In this document: positions 13,296-14,219 of the stretch, in pieces
Layout: every line of letters begins with the position of its first letter
Numbering within the stretch: the first letter of the stretch is position 1
Source of the DNA: Corallincola sp.
GTDB taxonomy: Bacteria > Pseudomonadota > Gammaproteobacteria > Enterobacterales > Neiellaceae
Assembly (NCBI GenBank): GCA_017998495.1
Contig: JAGOCY010000007.1
Span: 1-14,219 of the forward strand
DNA: 14,219 nt
Reading direction: 5' to 3'
Made by a program: the position numbers and the translations under genes
The notes under the pieces: model-generated
What the model saw: the letters and a program-made list of their open reading frames with translations, nothing else
Databases searched by the model: none
What the model was told of the DNA's origin: nothing

Positions 13296-14219
13296 TTAAC
13301 CAGGCAGGTAACGCCCCAACGTCTGATACAGCTGCTGCCGGTCAACCGGTTTGGTCAGGTAATCATTCATGCCCGCCGCTAGGCTCTGCGCCCGATCCTC
13401 GGCGAAAGCGTTGGCCGACAGACCGATGATCGGCAGGCCGCGCCAGCGCGCGTCCGCACGCATGGCACGGGTGGCGGTCAGGCCATCCATCACTGGCATC
13501 TGGATATCCATCAACACCAGATCGATGGTCATCTGCTCGACCATGGCCAGCGCCTCAGCGCCGTTGACCGCCTCCACCACCTCAACCCCACAGCGGGCCA
13601 GCATGGCGGCCAGCACTTCACGATTGATCGGCTGGTCTTCAACCACCAGCAGCCGTTTGCCACTGAACAACGGCGGCGCACTGGCTTCGCGGCTGGCAAC
13701 CGGCGGCTCAGCCAGTGGCAACTGCAACTCGACGGTAAAGCAGCTGCCACCACCGGGGCTGCTATCGACCCGGATCTCCCCCGCCATCAACGCCACCAGC
13801 CGGCGGCAGATCGCCAACCCCAGCCCGGTGCCACCGAAGCGGCGGGTGATGGAGCTGTCGGCCTGGGTAAAACTCTGGAACAGGCGCTCAATGGTGGCCT
13901 GCTCCATGCCAATGCCACTGTCGCTGACCTTGAGCGTCAGGGCCACCAGCCGCTCGGGGCCAACCGTGGCCGCCAGCGCCAGTTCGACACTGCCACTGCT
14001 GGTGAACTTGACGGCGTTGTTAAGCAGGTTGTGGAGGATCTGCTCAATGCGCACCGCATCGCCACTCAGCCATTGCGGCAGCTCGGTGAGCGGGCGCACC
14101 TTGAACTGTAACCCCTTGTCGTTGGCCGCCGGCCGGATCACCCCGGCCAGCCCCATCACCAGTTGGTGGAGGTTGAACGGACGCTGCTCCAGCTCCAAGC
14201 GTCCGGCCTCGATCTTGGA
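13296..14219 (-). CDS. Hybrid sensor kinase/response regulator, C-terminal part
   Basis: About 307 residues are visible and the gene continues past the right edge; the first visible codons read SKIEAGRLELE, the end of the dimerisation (HisKA) region, so the phosphorylated histidine is off-window. Then come the ATPase domain with N-box LHNLLNNAVKF, G1 DSGIGM, and F/G2 box FQSFTQADSSITRRFGGTGLGLAI, and a receiver domain with LLVVEDQPINREVL, the phosphoacceptor aspartate in LVLMDIQMPVMDG, and the conserved lysine in YLTKPV. It is a cytoplasmic signalling module of BarA-like layout without a terminal HPt domain, so phosphate probably passes to a separate HPt protein. It stops at TAA 13296-13298, 113 nt before the PilZ gene. 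The sensed signal is in the missing N-terminus. Confidence 0.9.
   Translation of the reverse strand, partial: SKIEAGRLELEQRPFNLHQLVMGLAGVIRPAANDKGLQFKVRPLTELPQWLSGDAVRIEQILHNLLNNAVKFTSSGSVELALAATVGPERLVALTLKVSDSGIGMEQATIERLFQSFTQADSSITRRFGGTGLGLAICRRLVALMAGEIRVDSSPGGGSCFTVELQLPLAEPPVASREASAPPLFSGKRLLVVEDQPINREVLAAMLARCGVEVVEAVNGAEALAMVEQMTIDLVLMDIQMPVMDGLTATRAMRADARWRGLPIIGLSANAFAEDRAQSLAAGMNDYLTKPVDRQQLYQTLGRYLPG

Noticed and set aside
14196..14198. Start codon for the kinase at 14198
   Set aside because: It is a TTG leucine codon inside SKIEAGRLELE, a region that belongs to the HisKA/ATPase linker; the gene clearly continues to the right.

Overview
The window is GC-rich (judged by eye), densely packed DNA from what looks like a halotolerant gammaproteobacterium. 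The grounds are a complete ectoine (osmoprotectant) operon with its own aspartate kinase and MarR-type regulator, a DUF2058/YaiL-type protein, a hybrid sensor kinase and a PilZ protein. I cannot name a genus from sequence alone.

Layout. Positions 1-1081 hold three genes I do not recognise: the end of a helical protein (1-332), a small Ala/Ser-rich protein (398-652), and a convergent 142-residue protein (1081-653) whose stop codon abuts that of its neighbour. Positions 7260-1176, all on the minus strand, form a tightly packed run: ectA, ectB, ectC, ask_ect, a membrane-anchored TPR protein, and a PutP-like Na+/solute symporter. Gaps are 14-47 nt or the genes overlap, so this reads as one six-gene transcription unit. 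EctB, EctA and EctC turn aspartate semialdehyde into ectoine. Ask_Ect feeds the pathway with aspartyl phosphate. The last two genes are not standard members of the cluster and may handle uptake or sensing of osmolytes (inference). No ectD hydroxylase is present.

Divergent from ectA is ectR (7467-7943, plus). The 206-bp region between them carries a TTGACA-N16-TAGCAT promoter for ectA, overlapping inverted repeats that fit an EctR operator, and a CTATACT box for ectR. Convergent with ectR is a second minus-strand group (11844-7978): a methyltransferase-fold protein with a signal peptide, a MliC-type lipoprotein, an aldo/keto reductase, and a GH53 endo-galactanase lipoprotein. Three of these four carry export signals. 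A strong pair of mutually exclusive hairpins lies between the lipoprotein and the reductase.

The right end holds a DUF2058 gene (12019-12567, plus), a convergent PilZ-domain gene (13182-12571), and upstream of it the C-terminal half of a hybrid histidine kinase/response regulator (14219-13296) that runs off the edge. No tRNA, rRNA, CRISPR array, insertion sequence or phage gene was seen, and no stretch above 300 bases lacks a gene. The most promising less-described part is the TPR protein/symporter pair at the end of the ectoine operon, together with the ectR-ectA control region.
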